Position numbers and translations under genes: made by a program. Shown here piece after piece: positions 41,981 to 50,265 of a DNA stretch of 64,000 nt; position 1 is the first letter of the stretch; every line of letters starts with the position of its first letter. The notes beneath the pieces were generated by a model. The model saw only the letters and a list, made by a program, of their open reading frames with translations, did no database searches and was not told the DNA's origin. The stretch comes from Paenibacillus sp. MMS18-CY102 (GTDB lineage: Bacteria; Bacillota; Bacilli; Paenibacillales; Paenibacillaceae), in the NCBI RefSeq assembly GCF_009789195.1, contig NZ_WSTC01000014.1:89719-153718 (forward strand). The letters are read 5' to 3'.

Positions 41981-42376
41981 TTGTTGAAGCGGACCTTGAT
42001 CGGATTGCTGCGCAGTCATGAACAAACAGGGGACAAGGCAAAGGATCCGTTGTTGAAATCCCATTATTACAAGTTGTCTAAGGATAAAACCTGGGATGAA
42101 GTGTTGTCTACACTGAAGAAGATTCAGGGCTACCGGATTATTCATGAAGTGCCTTCAGTAGGTGAGATTGTTCTTGAGAAGCGTACAGTGACAGGGCGTA
42201 CAATGGATATAACTGTTTCTGTCATCGGGATAAACCCGCTTAATAGCGCGGTTGACATCTATTCTGCATCACGTGGTTCGCTTGGGGACCTAGGTTCTAA
42301 CTACCGCGTTATAGTCGATCTATACCGGATTTTGGACAAGAAGCTGTCTTCCTACAAGACGACAAGCAACAAGTAA
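41981..42376 (+). CDS. DUF1499-like hypothetical protein, 131 aa
   Basis: A soluble alpha/beta protein. The block TWDEVLSTLKKIQGYRIIHE, then VLEKRTVTGRTMDITVSVIG and VDIYSASRGSLGDLGSNYRVI, resembles DUF1499-type domains, with 'S-R-x-G-x-x-D-x-G-x-N' near the end. It starts with TTG TTG after GGGGGAG. Function unknown. A TATAAT-like box (GTATAATCATGG) lies about 50 bp upstream. Confidence 0.7.
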   Translation: MLKRTLIGLLRSHEQTGDKAKDPLLKSHYYKLSKDKTWDEVLSTLKKIQGYRIIHEVPSVGEIVLEKRTVTGRTMDITVSVIGINPLNSAVDIYSASRGSLGDLGSNYRVIVDLYRILDKKLSSYKTTSNK

Positions 42377-42411
42377 GCCTAACTGTCCTAAACGGTCATA
42401 TCGATCCAAAT

Positions 42412-42446
42412 AAAAAGCGAGGAAGGAAGCTCCTTCACTCGCTTTG
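42412..42446 (+). terminator. Bidirectional terminator
   Basis: AAAGCGAG-AAGGA pairs with TCCTT-CTCGCTTT around AGC, between convergent genes. Confidence 0.8.
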
Positions 42447-42463
42447 TTTATGCGATAATTAAA

Positions 42464-42982
42464 TTACAGAAGCCCTTTAACTGCAGCAAGTGCTTGCTCG
42501 TAGTTCGGGTGCTCCGTCATTTCGCTCAAGTACTCAACGTATTGCACTTTGTCGTTGCTGTCAAGAACGAAGATCGAACGCATGTCCAGGCCCAGCTCTT
42601 TGATATATACGCCGTAAGCTTCGCCGAAGCTATGTGCTTTGTAGTCGGACAGCAGAACGACACGGTCGACGCCTGCAGCTCCGCACCAGCGAGCTTGAGC
42701 GAATGGCAAGTCTACGCTAACGGTGATAATAACAACATTCTCGCCGAGGCTGCTTGCTTCTTCATTGAAGCGGCGCGTTTGTGCATCACAAACGCCTGTG
42801 TCAATGGAAGGGACGACGCTGATGAGCTTGATTTTGCCTGCATAGTCCTTGAGGGAAACTACTTCAAGCAGGTTCTTGTGCAGTTGGAAGTCTGGAGCTT
42901 GATCGCCGACTTGGAGACCAGGGCCCACCAATGTAAGTGGATTGCCTTTGAAAGCGGCAACGCCGTTGCGTTCTTGTGACAT
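42464..42982 (-). CDS. tpx: Thiol peroxidase
   Basis: A 172-aa atypical two-cysteine peroxiredoxin that reduces peroxides with thioredoxin. The peroxidatic cysteine is in [17 protein letters not shown] and the resolving cysteine in [37 protein letters not shown] is the usual start. Length is normal. It has a well-spaced GGAGGACG ribosome binding site and a shared terminator. Confidence 0.96.
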   Translation of the reverse strand: MSQERNGVAAFKGNPLTLVGPGLQVGDQAPDFQLHKNLLEVVSLKDYAGKIKLISVVPSIDTGVCDAQTRRFNEEASSLGENVVIITVSVDLPFAQARWCGAAGVDRVVLLSDYKAHSFGEAYGVYIKELGLDMRSIFVLDSNDKVQYVEYLSEMTEHPNYEQALAAVKGLL

Positions 42983-43079
42983 ACGAATACGTCCTCCTTA
43001 GGGAAAATGGTGTATACCACCAATTATTATAATCCTTTTGATTCTGGCTTGTCCAATTCGTCGCAAAAGGGGATATCGA

Positions 43080-43694
43080 ATGATTTTTTTACGTTATGAA
43101 ACCTTCCGTGGTTATTTGCGTATGTATCCCGTCACTGTGCTTATTATTGCAATCAATATCGCAATGTTTATGATTACGATGTTGAATGGCGGGTCTAATG
43201 ATGGAGAAACCTTGTATCGTTTCGGTGCATTTCTGCAAACGGAGGATGACCCGTACGGCCTGGATGAGCCTTGGCGTTATGTGACTGCTATTTTTTTACA
43301 TGCTGGATTTATGCACCTCTTTTATAATTTGATTTCGTTGATTATTTTCGCTCCTCCATTAGAGAGGCTGCTCGGCCATGTTCGTTATGGTTTGTTCTTC
43401 GTTGTAACAGGGGTTGTAGGGAATTTGTTTAGCGCAATGTTCCATCAGGGCGAAGTGTTGTCTGTTGGGGCGTCAGGAGCGATTTATGGCGTATATGGCG
43501 CCTTCTTGTTCTTGAGTGTTTTTGGCAAACATAGGCTCGATGAGGGCTCTCGCAAGACTGTATACAGCATTTTGATCTTTGGCCTCATCTACTCGTTCCT
43601 GGTACCTACGATCAACATCTGGGCGCATATCGGAGGCGGAATCGCAGGTTTTGTCTTATATGGATGGTTTGAACGGAAGTTGCTGCGCCGGTAA
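43080..43694 (+). CDS. Rhomboid-family intramembrane serine protease
   Basis: A 204-aa protein with about six helices. The catalytic serine lies in SVGASGAIYGVYGAF and the histidine in NIWAHIGGGIAGF; the loop-1 WRYVTAIFLHAGFMHLFYNL and the LERLLGHVRY motif are present. It cuts membrane-protein segments; substrates are unknown. It lacks the soluble domains of B. subtilis GluP. The ATG at 43080 follows AAAAGGGG. Confidence 0.92.
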   Translation: MIFLRYETFRGYLRMYPVTVLIIAINIAMFMITMLNGGSNDGETLYRFGAFLQTEDDPYGLDEPWRYVTAIFLHAGFMHLFYNLISLIIFAPPLERLLGHVRYGLFFVVTGVVGNLFSAMFHQGEVLSVGASGAIYGVYGAFLFLSVFGKHRLDEGSRKTVYSILIFGLIYSFLVPTINIWAHIGGGIAGFVLYGWFERKLLRR

Positions 43695-43747
43695 GGCGGA
43701 AGCAAAGCGTGTGCAAGACGATGGAAGGAGAGAATTCACGACTAAAC

Positions 43748-44653
43748 ATGGAACTACGCCAGCTTCACTACTTCGTAAAAGTAGCCAAGAAAGAACATGT
43801 TACACAAGCAGCAGAAGAGCTGCATGTCGCGCAGTCGGCCGTTAGCCGGCAAATTCATCAACTGGAAGAGGAACTCGGGGTAAAGCTGTTTTTGCAAAAG
43901 GGCCGGAACCTGCAGCTCACGCCAGCTGGGCAGCTCTTCTTAAAACGTGCTGAGGTTATTCTAAGCGATCTTGAGAAAGCGGTAATCGAAATCCACGAGT
44001 TTATGGATCCAGAGCGTGGAGAGATTCGTCTGGGGTTCCCGCATAGCTTGGGAATGTCGCTCGTGCCGCAAGTCGTTGCTGCTTTCCGCAAGCAGCATCC
44101 AAAGGTGAAATTTAGGTTTAAGCAAGGAATGTACCCGACATTGTTGCGTGATATGGTGCAAGGGGATATTGATTTAGCATTTATTTCGCCTTTCCCAGAT
44201 GACCATCAATCGGTTTGTGGCGAGGTTCTATTAACTGAGCAGTTGTTAGCTATCCTGCCGCCTGGCCATCCGCTTGCAGGAGCGGAAGAGATCGATTTGG
44301 CGGAGCTGAAGGATGAGACGTTTGTTATGTTTAGTGAAGGGTATTCCTTGCGGCCGATCGTGTGGGAAGCGTGTCTAGAAGCAGGCTTTATGCCTAAGAT
44401 CGGGTTTGAAGGCGAAGAGACGGATACAATACGCGGTTTAGTCGCAGCGGGCATGGGGGTCAGCCTCCTGCCTGACATGGCATTGCGCCAGACGGGACCG
44501 TTACAGCCTGCGAAAGTGAGGCTTCGAACGCCTAGTGTCACGCGTACGATTGGATTGATTCATCGAAGCAATGAGAAGTTGCCGTTGGTAGCAAAAGTGT
44601 TCCAAGCCTTCTTGATCGATTACTTCAACAATACGCTGCAAGACAATCATTAA
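43748..44653 (+). CDS. LysR-family regulator, GltC-like
   Basis: A 301-aa regulator with an N-terminal HTH (MELRQLHYFVKVAKKEHVTQ, AAEELHVAQSAVSRQIHQLE) and a two-lobed effector domain (GEIRLGFPHSLGMSLVPQVV, DIDLAFISPFPD, GEETDTIRGLVAAGMGVSLL). Overall it reads very much like B. subtilis GltC, which activates glutamate synthase genes. No gltAB is adjacent, so the role is inferred from similarity only. It overlaps no other gene; a perfect hairpin terminator follows. Confidence 0.88.
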   Translation: MELRQLHYFVKVAKKEHVTQAAEELHVAQSAVSRQIHQLEEELGVKLFLQKGRNLQLTPAGQLFLKRAEVILSDLEKAVIEIHEFMDPERGEIRLGFPHSLGMSLVPQVVAAFRKQHPKVKFRFKQGMYPTLLRDMVQGDIDLAFISPFPDDHQSVCGEVLLTEQLLAILPPGHPLAGAEEIDLAELKDETFVMFSEGYSLRPIVWEACLEAGFMPKIGFEGEETDTIRGLVAAGMGVSLLPDMALRQTGPLQPAKVRLRTPSVTRTIGLIHRSNEKLPLVAKVFQAFLIDYFNNTLQDNH

Positions 44654-44666
44654 TGAGCGGATAGTG

Positions 44667-44713
44667 AAACCCCCTGATAGATGCCGCCGGCGGCATCTAT
44701 CAGGGGGTTTTTG
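44667..44713 (+). terminator. Terminator after the LysR gene
   Basis: Two perfect 22-bp arms without a spacer (AAACCCCCTGATAGATGC at the outside) are followed by TT. Very strong stem. Confidence 0.9.
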
Positions 44714-44744
44714 TGTTTTGTGATATCTCATTCAATGATATCGA

Positions 44745-45434
44745 TTAATCATCGTTATTGGACGAGGTGAAGATCATAATATATTTAACGAGCTCCAGTA
44801 AGGAGATGAGCGCTGCCGCTACATAAGTTAAAGCTGCGGCATTCAACACCTTGGCGACGCCTCGTTCTTCGTCGTTGCGAATGAAGCCTTCTGATACCAT
44901 AAGGTCGCGCGCTCTGTTGCTGGCATTGAATTCAACAGGCAGCGTGATCAGCTGGAACGCGACAGCTACGGAGAAGAATATGATTCCGACTCCGATTAAC
45001 CCCGTCCAGTGGAACAGGAAGCCTGCAAGAAGCAGGAAGGGAGCGAAGCCGGATGCGAAATTAACGACTGGAAATATTTGATGGCGAAGAGCGAGCATTG
45101 GATAATGGTTCGCGTGTTGAATCGCATGGCCAACTTCGTGGCATGCAACGGAGATCGCCGAGATCGAACTTTCATAATAGACGGGCTCGGATAAACGAAC
45201 GACACGATGAGTAGGGTCATAGTGGTCGGATAGTGTGCCTCGTACAGGTTCGATAGGGATGTTATGCAAGCCATTGGCATCTAGCATTCGCCGCGCGGCG
45301 TCGTAGCCGGTCATCCCGCTCGTCGCCTGCACCTTGGACCAGCGGTTGAATGTGCCGCGAACTCGGAACTGGGCCCAGACCGAAATGCCAAACGCAATGA
45401 GAATCAAGAAATCCATCGGGTGGAAAAATAGCAT
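44745..45434 (-). CDS. yugP: Membrane zinc metallopeptidase, YugP-like
   Basis: A 229-aa protein with a zinc motif ISVACHEVGHAIQH, an N-terminal anchor (FLILIAFGISVWAQF) and three later helices. The conserved STMTGYDAARRML-like stretch (TSGMTGYDAARRMLDANGL) and the downstream SNRARDLMVSEGFI match the YugP neutral zinc peptidase group. Substrates are unknown; a membrane-protein quality role is plausible. GGGAG lies ten bases before the ATG. Confidence 0.92.
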   Translation of the reverse strand: MLFFHPMDFLILIAFGISVWAQFRVRGTFNRWSKVQATSGMTGYDAARRMLDANGLHNIPIEPVRGTLSDHYDPTHRVVRLSEPVYYESSISAISVACHEVGHAIQHANHYPMLALRHQIFPVVNFASGFAPFLLLAGFLFHWTGLIGVGIIFFSVAVAFQLITLPVEFNASNRARDLMVSEGFIRNDEERGVAKVLNAAALTYVAAALISLLELVKYIMIFTSSNNDD

Positions 45435-45466
45435 GATTGTCGTACTCCCTTCACATTCGTACAGAA

Positions 45467-45907
45467 TTACATAAGATTGCTTTTGTTCATTAGAAGCATG
45501 AGCGCTTCAACACAGGCTGCTGTCTGCGGGATGATCCGCGTGTAGAGGCGGTTCGCTTGCCGAGGCTTCAATTGATTAAGAACAGGCTCAAGCTCTTTTA
45601 CTTCCCGCTCCAATTTGACGAGCTGATGCTGCAGCTCGCTCAGCTTTTGCGATACCTCCTCTTCGGATGTTACTTTGTTCCAGTCGCGTAGCTCGCGCTT
45701 AATCTCATCAAGCGAATATTTTTCCGCCTTCATTTGTTCGATACGTTTGAGCCTTATCAATGTTTCATCACAATACAGGCGGTAATTTTTGTCTGAACGG
45801 CGTTCAGGTTCAATAAGTCCTAAAGAAGTATAGTAGTCAATTGTTCTCGGGCTGACGTTAGCCTTCTTCGCTAGTTCGCCTATACGGTATAACGATTTTT
45901 CAACCAC
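45467..45907 (-). CDS. MerR-family transcriptional regulator
   Basis: A 146-aa protein. The MerR winged helix (YRIGELAKKANVSPRTIDYY, then GLIEPERRSDKNYRLY) fills residues 5-75, followed by a dimerisation coiled coil (LSELQHQLVKLEREVKELE). The short C-terminal region has no obvious metal-binding cysteines apart from one (AACVEA), so a ligand cannot be named. The GTG at 45907 follows AGAAGG at seven bases. It lies 32 bp after yugP on the same strand direction, upstream in transcription, so the two may form an operon. Confidence 0.9.
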   Translation of the reverse strand: MVEKSLYRIGELAKKANVSPRTIDYYTSLGLIEPERRSDKNYRLYCDETLIRLKRIEQMKAEKYSLDEIKRELRDWNKVTSEEEVSQKLSELQHQLVKLEREVKELEPVLNQLKPRQANRLYTRIIPQTAACVEALMLLMNKSNLM

Positions 45908-46139
45908 GTTCGCACCTTCTTTCTCTCGCATTCGCACTCCTTATTTTATGATAACGGGTAAAGAACCATACAGTCAAACGTCATGCTTTTTGTTGCGGAT
46001 ATCGTTGAAAATACGTAACAATACTGCCACATGAACATCTTGAAGTTAACAAAAGTAAATCTACACAAGGGGAGAGGTGGACAAATGGCTAGATTTAAGA
46101 GGAGAAACTAACAGATGTACACCTTAGTTCCGTCATAAC

Positions 46140-46156
46140 TGTCATAAAACTTAACA
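46140..46156 (+). promoter_or_regulatory. GlnR/TnrA-like site 1, upstream of the amtB promoter
   Basis: TGTCATAAAACTTAACA matches the TGTNANAWWWTMTNACA consensus at 15 of 17 positions, about 59 bp upstream of the -35 box. Confidence 0.6.
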
Positions 46157-46214
46157 TTTGGCTACTAGAGGGTTACGATTGTTATGGAATGTGAGCATTT
46201 TCGAAAAAAACGTA

Positions 46215-46243
46215 TTGTCAAATGTGAAGAACCTTACTATAAT
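46215..46243 (+). promoter_or_regulatory. Sigma-A promoter of amtB
   Basis: TTGTCA and TATAAT are exactly 17 bp apart. Transcription should begin near 46250. The rest of the 390-bp gap back to the MerR gene shows only a tiny ORF (46085-46111) that lies upstream of this promoter. Confidence 0.75.
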
Positions 46244-46264
46244 GACATTAAGTCTTTCGCGTAG

Positions 46265-46281
46265 TGTTAGGAAACATAACA
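46265..46281 (+). promoter_or_regulatory. GlnR/TnrA-like site 2, downstream of the amtB promoter
   Basis: TGTTAGGAAACATAACA matches the GlnR/TnrA consensus at 15 of 17 positions. It lies about 15 bp past the predicted transcription start and just before the ribosome binding site, the position of a repressor site. Confidence 0.7.
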
Positions 46282-46298
46282 TTAAGGGAGTGGTCGTT

Positions 46299-47675
46299 GT
46301 GGTCAAGAAATTGTTGCTTTCTGTAGGGGCATTGCTAATGCTGTTCCCGGCAATGGCATTTGCAGCGGATGAAGGACCATCCACCGCAATGCTTAACATG
46401 GGTCTAAACTCGGTATGGATCTTGGTGTCATTCATACTGGTACTTTTGATGCAGGGTGGATTCATTCTATTAGAAACAGGTTCAACTCGAATGAAAAATG
46501 CGGGCCACGTAGCCGGCAAAACGATATTTACAGTCGGTCTTTGTACATTAATTTATTGGGCTTTCGGCTATGGCATCTTCAACGGCAGCGACGAAATTAG
46601 CGCAGGCTTGAAGAAATTCATCGGATGGGGAGACTTCTTCTTCGATCCAACAGTAGCGGGTGGCGAAGGCGACAGCTATCCAATTACGACGTTCTTCCTG
46701 TTCCAGCTTGCATTCGCAACAATCTCGTTATCGATTGCTTGGGGCGGATTCGCAGAACGTGCTAAACTTTCTGTTTATCTCGTCTTCACGGTATTGTTCT
46801 CCATCTTCGTATACCCGGTTGTAGCGCACTGGATCTGGGGCGGCGGCTGGTTGGCCCAAGATGGCGCGCAAGACTATGCAGGCTCGACGGTTGTTCACTT
46901 AACAGGTGCATTGGCAGCGATGGCGGCAACGATCTTGCTTAAGCCTCGTATCGGCAAGTTCAATAAAGACGGCTCTTCGAATGAAATTCTTGGCCATAAC
47001 CAAGTATTCAGCGCATTGTCTGTGCTGTTGCTGTGGGTAGGCTGGTTCGGCTTCAACGCAGGCAGCGCATTAGGCGTAGGCGATGGCTTCTTCGGTTTCG
47101 TAGCATTCAACACGATGCTGGGCGCTGGTGCAGGCACAGTTGCAGCGTTGCTCATCTCGTGGGCAATTACGGGCAAAGCAGATATTACGACAACACTTAA
47201 CGGTGCACTGGCAGGCCTAGTTGCCATCACGGCATCTTGCGCATTCGTAGATCCTTGGGCGGCAGTTGTCATCGGTTTGGTAGCTGGCGTACTCGTATTC
47301 TTCAGCGCTAAATTGTTTGAGAAACTTCGCATTGACGATCCAATCTTCGCTCTGTCGGTACACGGTGCGGCAGGCGTATGGGGAACGCTCGCTAACGGTA
47401 TCTTTGCTACGAAAGATCTAGCAGAAAAAGTTGGCGTTGGTAAAGGCGGACTTATCGACACGGGCAGCTGGCATCAGCTGTGGGTTCAATTCGAATCCGT
47501 TGCCGTTTCGGGTGCATATGTTCTTATCGTTTCCTTCATCATTCTCGGTGTCATGAAACTTGTCATGGGCCTTCGCGTAACGGAAGAGCAAGAAATTATC
47601 GGTCTCGACTTGAGCGAGCACGGTACGTATGGATACCCAGAGCAAATGAAAAAATCGAACAATATTCAAGCGTAA
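46299..47675 (+). CDS. amtB: Ammonium transporter
   Basis: A 458-aa Amt/Rh-family channel for ammonium. It has a signal-like first segment (KKLLLSVGALLMLFPAMAFA), then about eleven helices with MQGGFILLETGSTRMKNAG split over helix 1, FQLAFATISLSIAWGGFAER, VHLTGALAAMAATILL and ALSVHGAAGVWGTLANGIFA; the pore histidines are in VHLTG-like and SVHGAAG positions. The GTG at 46299 is eight bases after AAGGGAG. No glnK/PII gene follows; a DUF294 nucleotidyltransferase does. GlnR/TnrA sites suggest induction under nitrogen limitation. Confidence 0.95.
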   Translation: MVKKLLLSVGALLMLFPAMAFAADEGPSTAMLNMGLNSVWILVSFILVLLMQGGFILLETGSTRMKNAGHVAGKTIFTVGLCTLIYWAFGYGIFNGSDEISAGLKKFIGWGDFFFDPTVAGGEGDSYPITTFFLFQLAFATISLSIAWGGFAERAKLSVYLVFTVLFSIFVYPVVAHWIWGGGWLAQDGAQDYAGSTVVHLTGALAAMAATILLKPRIGKFNKDGSSNEILGHNQVFSALSVLLLWVGWFGFNAGSALGVGDGFFGFVAFNTMLGAGAGTVAALLISWAITGKADITTTLNGALAGLVAITASCAFVDPWAAVVIGLVAGVLVFFSAKLFEKLRIDDPIFALSVHGAAGVWGTLANGIFATKDLAEKVGVGKGGLIDTGSWHQLWVQFESVAVSGAYVLIVSFIILGVMKLVMGLRVTEEQEIIGLDLSEHGTYGYPEQMKKSNNIQA

Positions 47676-47717
47676 TCGAATATTGCAGGCATTTTGACCG
47701 AGGGGAGAGGACAGGGC

Positions 47718-48791
47718 ATGAGCGATCCGGAAGCGGTGCAGCTCTTGAAGTCGATCGATAATGCGGTCGATGAAAGCGCGCTGCGCAGCCTGCGGGATCA
47801 TGTTAACGATCGTATGGAAGCGATACGGTCTGAACTGCCGGTCGAACAGTTTTATAACGAGCTGAACGAGGCTTATGATGCAATCATTAGACGCGCGATA
47901 AGCCTCGCAGAAGCACATTTGGCACGGATGGGGATGGGTTCTCCTCCCGTGCCTTATGCATATTTGCTGTTCGGAAGCGGAGGAAGACAAGAGCAGACTC
48001 TATCGAGCGATCAAGATAGCGGCCTCGTATATGCAGATATCGACTCGTTGGAGCAGGCGGAGGCTGGCAGGCTTTATTTTACCGAGTTATCGAAGCAAAT
48101 TGTCATTCAATTAGAATGGTTGGGATTCCCTCGGTGTGAGGGGAACGTGCTGAGCGACAACCCTTCGTGGGGCATGCCGCTTAGCCAATGGCGAGCGCAA
48201 ATCAATGGGTGGTTTGAGGAGCCGGCGTGGGAAGCGGTGCGGTATTTGTTAATTGTTGCTGATGGACGCTGCGTATATGGGGAGTATGCGCTGTCCGAAC
48301 AATTGAAAGATGTCTTTTTTAATGATGTGCGCAATCATCCAATGATTACGACCCGTATGCTAGAAAATACGATGCGCCATAAGGTGCTGCTCGGCGTGTT
48401 TGGCCAGTTGTTGAAAGAACAGTATGGCGAAGATGCTGGCAGCCTGGACCTGAAGTATGGCGCCTACATTCCGATGGTCAATGCTATCCGGCTAATGGCT
48501 ATTCTCCAAGGCATCCGTGAAACGAAGACAACTGGCCGGATGAAGGCGCTTCTTGCTACAGGCGTAATTACATCGGAAGAAGCGAATTCGATCACGAATG
48601 CATTTCGATTGTTTTTGAGGTTGCGGTTGATGACGACCGAGAAGCATGAAAAAGGGCTGTACACCAATAATGGCAAGCTGGCTGTTGGGAAGCTTTCCAA
48701 AGAGCTAATCGAAGAGCTCAAGAGTGGGCTCAAAGTCGGGAAAAAGCTGCAGCGGCGCGTTTTTAAGCATACCTCAGGCAAGTTAAGGTAA
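47718..48791 (+). CDS. DUF294 nucleotidyltransferase-like protein (GlnD-like domain)
   Basis: A 357-aa protein. Residues about 60-200 carry the nucleotidyltransferase signature LLFGSGGRQEQTLSSDQDSGLVY (G86-SGGR, SDQD at 97-100, the metal site), followed by a DUF294 C-terminal helical domain (about 220-345). The family is related to GlnD uridylyltransferase but here has no CBS, HD or ACT domain. It lies 42 bp after amtB and 18 bp before an exonuclease gene. It may transfer a nucleotide to a protein or small molecule in nitrogen control; that is inference. Confidence 0.88.
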   Translation: MSDPEAVQLLKSIDNAVDESALRSLRDHVNDRMEAIRSELPVEQFYNELNEAYDAIIRRAISLAEAHLARMGMGSPPVPYAYLLFGSGGRQEQTLSSDQDSGLVYADIDSLEQAEAGRLYFTELSKQIVIQLEWLGFPRCEGNVLSDNPSWGMPLSQWRAQINGWFEEPAWEAVRYLLIVADGRCVYGEYALSEQLKDVFFNDVRNHPMITTRMLENTMRHKVLLGVFGQLLKEQYGEDAGSLDLKYGAYIPMVNAIRLMAILQGIRETKTTGRMKALLATGVITSEEANSITNAFRLFLRLRLMTTEKHEKGLYTNNGKLAVGKLSKELIEELKSGLKVGKKLQRRVFKHTSGKLR

Positions 48792-48809
48792 TTCGGAGGG
48801 GAACAGGCG

Positions 48810-49544
48810 ATGAAAGAACAGAAGGGCGCCGGGCGGATGTGGCATCTGTACAAAATGGGCGGGATAACCCCGGCAATCGCATCCATGCTCGGCTCTCAGA
48901 ATGCTCAGCAGATGGCGTTCATTCGATCGATGGCGAAGGAACAGCGCAAGAAATCTACATTAGATATTCCGCTGCGGGAGCTGGAATTCATCGTGTTCGA
49001 TCTCGAAACGACGGGGTTTTATCCATATAATGGTGATGAAATCATTTCGTTCGGTGCTGTGTTAGTTAAGGGCGACGAAATATTCGAGGATGTTTCTTTC
49101 TATAGCTTGGTCAATCCAAAACGCCGAATTCCAATGCATATCACGCAATTGACTGGCATTACGAATGAAATGGTTGAAGGTGCGCCCGATCTGATGCAAG
49201 TGCTGCATGATTTTATGGAGTTCGTCGGCCGCCGCATATTAATTGCACATGGCAGCGGCCACGATAAACAATTTCTCAATGCAGCGTTATGGCGAACGTC
49301 TAAAGTTAACCTCACGCATCGATTGCTGGATACGATGATGGTGGCCAAATGGCTGGAGCCAAAGCGACCTGAGGGGTATGGTTTGGACGAATTGCTGGAA
49401 AGCGCAAATATTCCGATCGCAGACCGGCATCATGCACTTAAGGACTCCATTATGACAGCTAAGCTGTGGATGGCTTATCTCAAAAAAATTCAAGAGCGCA
49501 ACATTGTAACATTAGACGATTTGTACGCTTATTTAAGCAAATAA
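48810..49544 (+). CDS. DnaQ-like DEDDh 3'-5' exonuclease
   Basis: A 244-aa protein with a 50-residue basic N-terminal extension and an exonuclease domain: D64/E66 in VFDLETTGF, QLTGITNEMV, D152 in IAHGSGHDKQFL, and H207-x4-D212 in RHHALKDSIM. It is not fused to a polymerase. Domains of this type are proofreaders or act on RNA or small oligonucleotides. It forms the third gene of an amtB-DUF294-exonuclease series. GGAGGGG precedes the ATG. Confidence 0.9.
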   Translation: MKEQKGAGRMWHLYKMGGITPAIASMLGSQNAQQMAFIRSMAKEQRKKSTLDIPLRELEFIVFDLETTGFYPYNGDEIISFGAVLVKGDEIFEDVSFYSLVNPKRRIPMHITQLTGITNEMVEGAPDLMQVLHDFMEFVGRRILIAHGSGHDKQFLNAALWRTSKVNLTHRLLDTMMVAKWLEPKRPEGYGLDELLESANIPIADRHHALKDSIMTAKLWMAYLKKIQERNIVTLDDLYAYLSK

Positions 49545-49549
49545 TGACC

Positions 49550-49578
49550 ACCCAAGAGCGGAGCTCTTGGGTTGTTTA
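49550..49578 (+). terminator. Terminator of the amtB-DUF294-exonuclease series
   Basis: CCCAAGAGC-GGA-GCTCTTGGG is followed by TTGTTTATTTTA. Confidence 0.85.
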
Positions 49579-50061
49579 TTTTATAGGGGCTTCTGGCGTG
49601 ATCGCAACCGTAAGTGTGAACCATGTTTGTGCCGATGATAACAGGCGGTAAGCGCTCAATTGTGGTTGTGTCGCAGCGAACGAGACAATAAGCATGACAG
49701 GGTCAGTTCCTTGCGGCAATCCGGCAGCGTCCGACAAGGAGGGGATAGGCGCTGTCGTGGGATGGCTGTGAAAATACCCGATGAGAGACTGGTTCGTTCG
49801 CATCATGAAGTAATAGGCATTGATCCACGCTTGTGGGTCAAATGTGAATGCATGCCGTGGTTCGGGGTGGACGTTAGCAATGGGCAAGGCAACATCCACG
49901 GCGAGTGGGACATTATCGGATAAGGTTGAACTAGGTGATGTAACGCTACTGGCGAGCAGGCCGCACGCTTCGTTGGGCAATTGTGATTGACAGTAGCTAA
50001 CGATGGAAGCATAAGCCTGTGGGCTGAGTGAAAGGGTTGATGCAGCTGTTGAATCCAACAT
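49576..50061 (-). CDS. JAMM/Mov34-type (M67) metallopeptidase domain protein
   Basis: A 161-aa protein with a JAB fold. The glutamate of LPNEACGLLAS and the zinc motif GYFHSHPTTAPIPSLSDA (H-x-H-x10-D) are intact. Bacterial members cleave isopeptide-like bonds, for example in cysteine synthesis from thiocarboxylated carriers. No ubiquitin-like or cysteine-synthesis partner is adjacent. The ATG at 50061 has GGAG five bases upstream; longer in-frame extensions are out of character (Cys-rich) and unlikely. Confidence 0.88.
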   Translation of the reverse strand: MLDSTAASTLSLSPQAYASIVSYCQSQLPNEACGLLASSVTSPSSTLSDNVPLAVDVALPIANVHPEPRHAFTFDPQAWINAYYFMMRTNQSLIGYFHSHPTTAPIPSLSDAAGLPQGTDPVMLIVSFAATQPQLSAYRLLSSAQTWFTLTVAITPEAPIK

Positions 50062-50265
50062 GAAGGCTCCTGACATCTTAAAGAATGGGTGCTGCAAACC
50101 AGTATAGCGTACTTTAGTTGGCGGGGATACTATTGCTAGCCGGATTGTGTCATATTCATGAAACCATAATAGAACGATGTGAATTGAAGCGGCTGGTCGC
50201 TTGAGCAGGCCTATGGCTGCGTGGTAACATGAAAGGAAGTTAGTTAGGGAAGGGCTGGGCCTTGA

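Noticed and set aside
46085..46111. Eight-codon ORF (MARFKRRN) with a good ribosome binding site before amtB
   Set aside because: It lies upstream of the predicted amtB promoter, so it cannot be a leader peptide for that transcript; too short to support alone.
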